From positions 1 through 5,394 of the forward strand of contig CAMHMM010000150.1 of the NCBI GenBank assembly GCA_946186215.1: a stretch of DNA of 5,394 nt, written 5' to 3'. This document shows, in pieces, positions 5,355-5,394 of the stretch. The first letter of the stretch is position 1. The number at the start of each line of letters is the position of its first letter. This stretch comes from an uncultured Ruminococcus sp. (GTDB lineage: Bacteria; Bacillota; Clostridia; Oscillospirales; Ruminococcaceae). The position numbers were made by a program, and so were the translations under genes. The notes beneath the pieces are model-generated. The model did not search any database, had not been told where the DNA came from, and saw only the letters and a program-made list of their open reading frames with translations.

Positions 5355-5394
5355 GAGGGTTTCAGAAATTTTGTTCATTTCATATATTTGCACA

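Overview
The window looks like a chromosomal segment of a moderate-GC Firmicute of the Clostridia, most plausibly a gut or rumen Ruminococcus-like organism. This is inferred from strong AGGAGG-type ribosome binding sites, AT-rich intergenic DNA with consensus sigma-A promoters, and gene families common in that group (an amino-thiazoline carboxylate hydrolase-like protein, a PadR regulator, and a flavodoxin/SCP2 fusion). No mobile element, RNA gene, CRISPR array or phage gene is visible.

Layout. (1) 1-457, + strand: the 3' part of a gene of the L-2-amino-thiazoline-4-carboxylic acid hydrolase family, truncated by the window edge. (2) 458-671: an intergenic stretch with a GC-rich hairpin and a small AT-rich palindrome. 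(3) 672-3111, + strand: a self-contained transcription unit with a perfect TTGACA-17-TATAAT promoter. It holds an unrecognised acidic 217-residue protein, a very acidic 55-residue protein, a 452-residue DUF2130 protein (zinc ribbon, long repeated coiled coil, PD-(D/E)XK-like nuclease domain), and a closing hairpin terminator. (4) 3127-5354, - strand, convergent with unit 3: a second transcription unit with another perfect TTGACA-17-TATAAT promoter. It holds a PadR-family repressor whose stop codon overlaps (ATGA) the start of a 540-residue three-part protein: flavodoxin-like FMN reductase with a CX2CX2CX7C motif, SCP2-like domain, and a six-segment membrane domain.

How the genes work together. 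In the minus-strand unit, PadR very probably represses its own promoter through two TTCCAC-N2-GTGGAA-type palindromes, one inside the -35/-10 spacer and one near the transcription start, and so controls the membrane flavoprotein. The effector and the redox substrate cannot be read from the sequence. In the plus-strand unit, two strongly acidic proteins are co-transcribed ahead of a probable nuclease-fold coiled-coil protein. That arrangement is the best candidate here for an undescribed system: acidic partners could modulate or shield a DNA-acting protein. This is inference from gene order and charge only.
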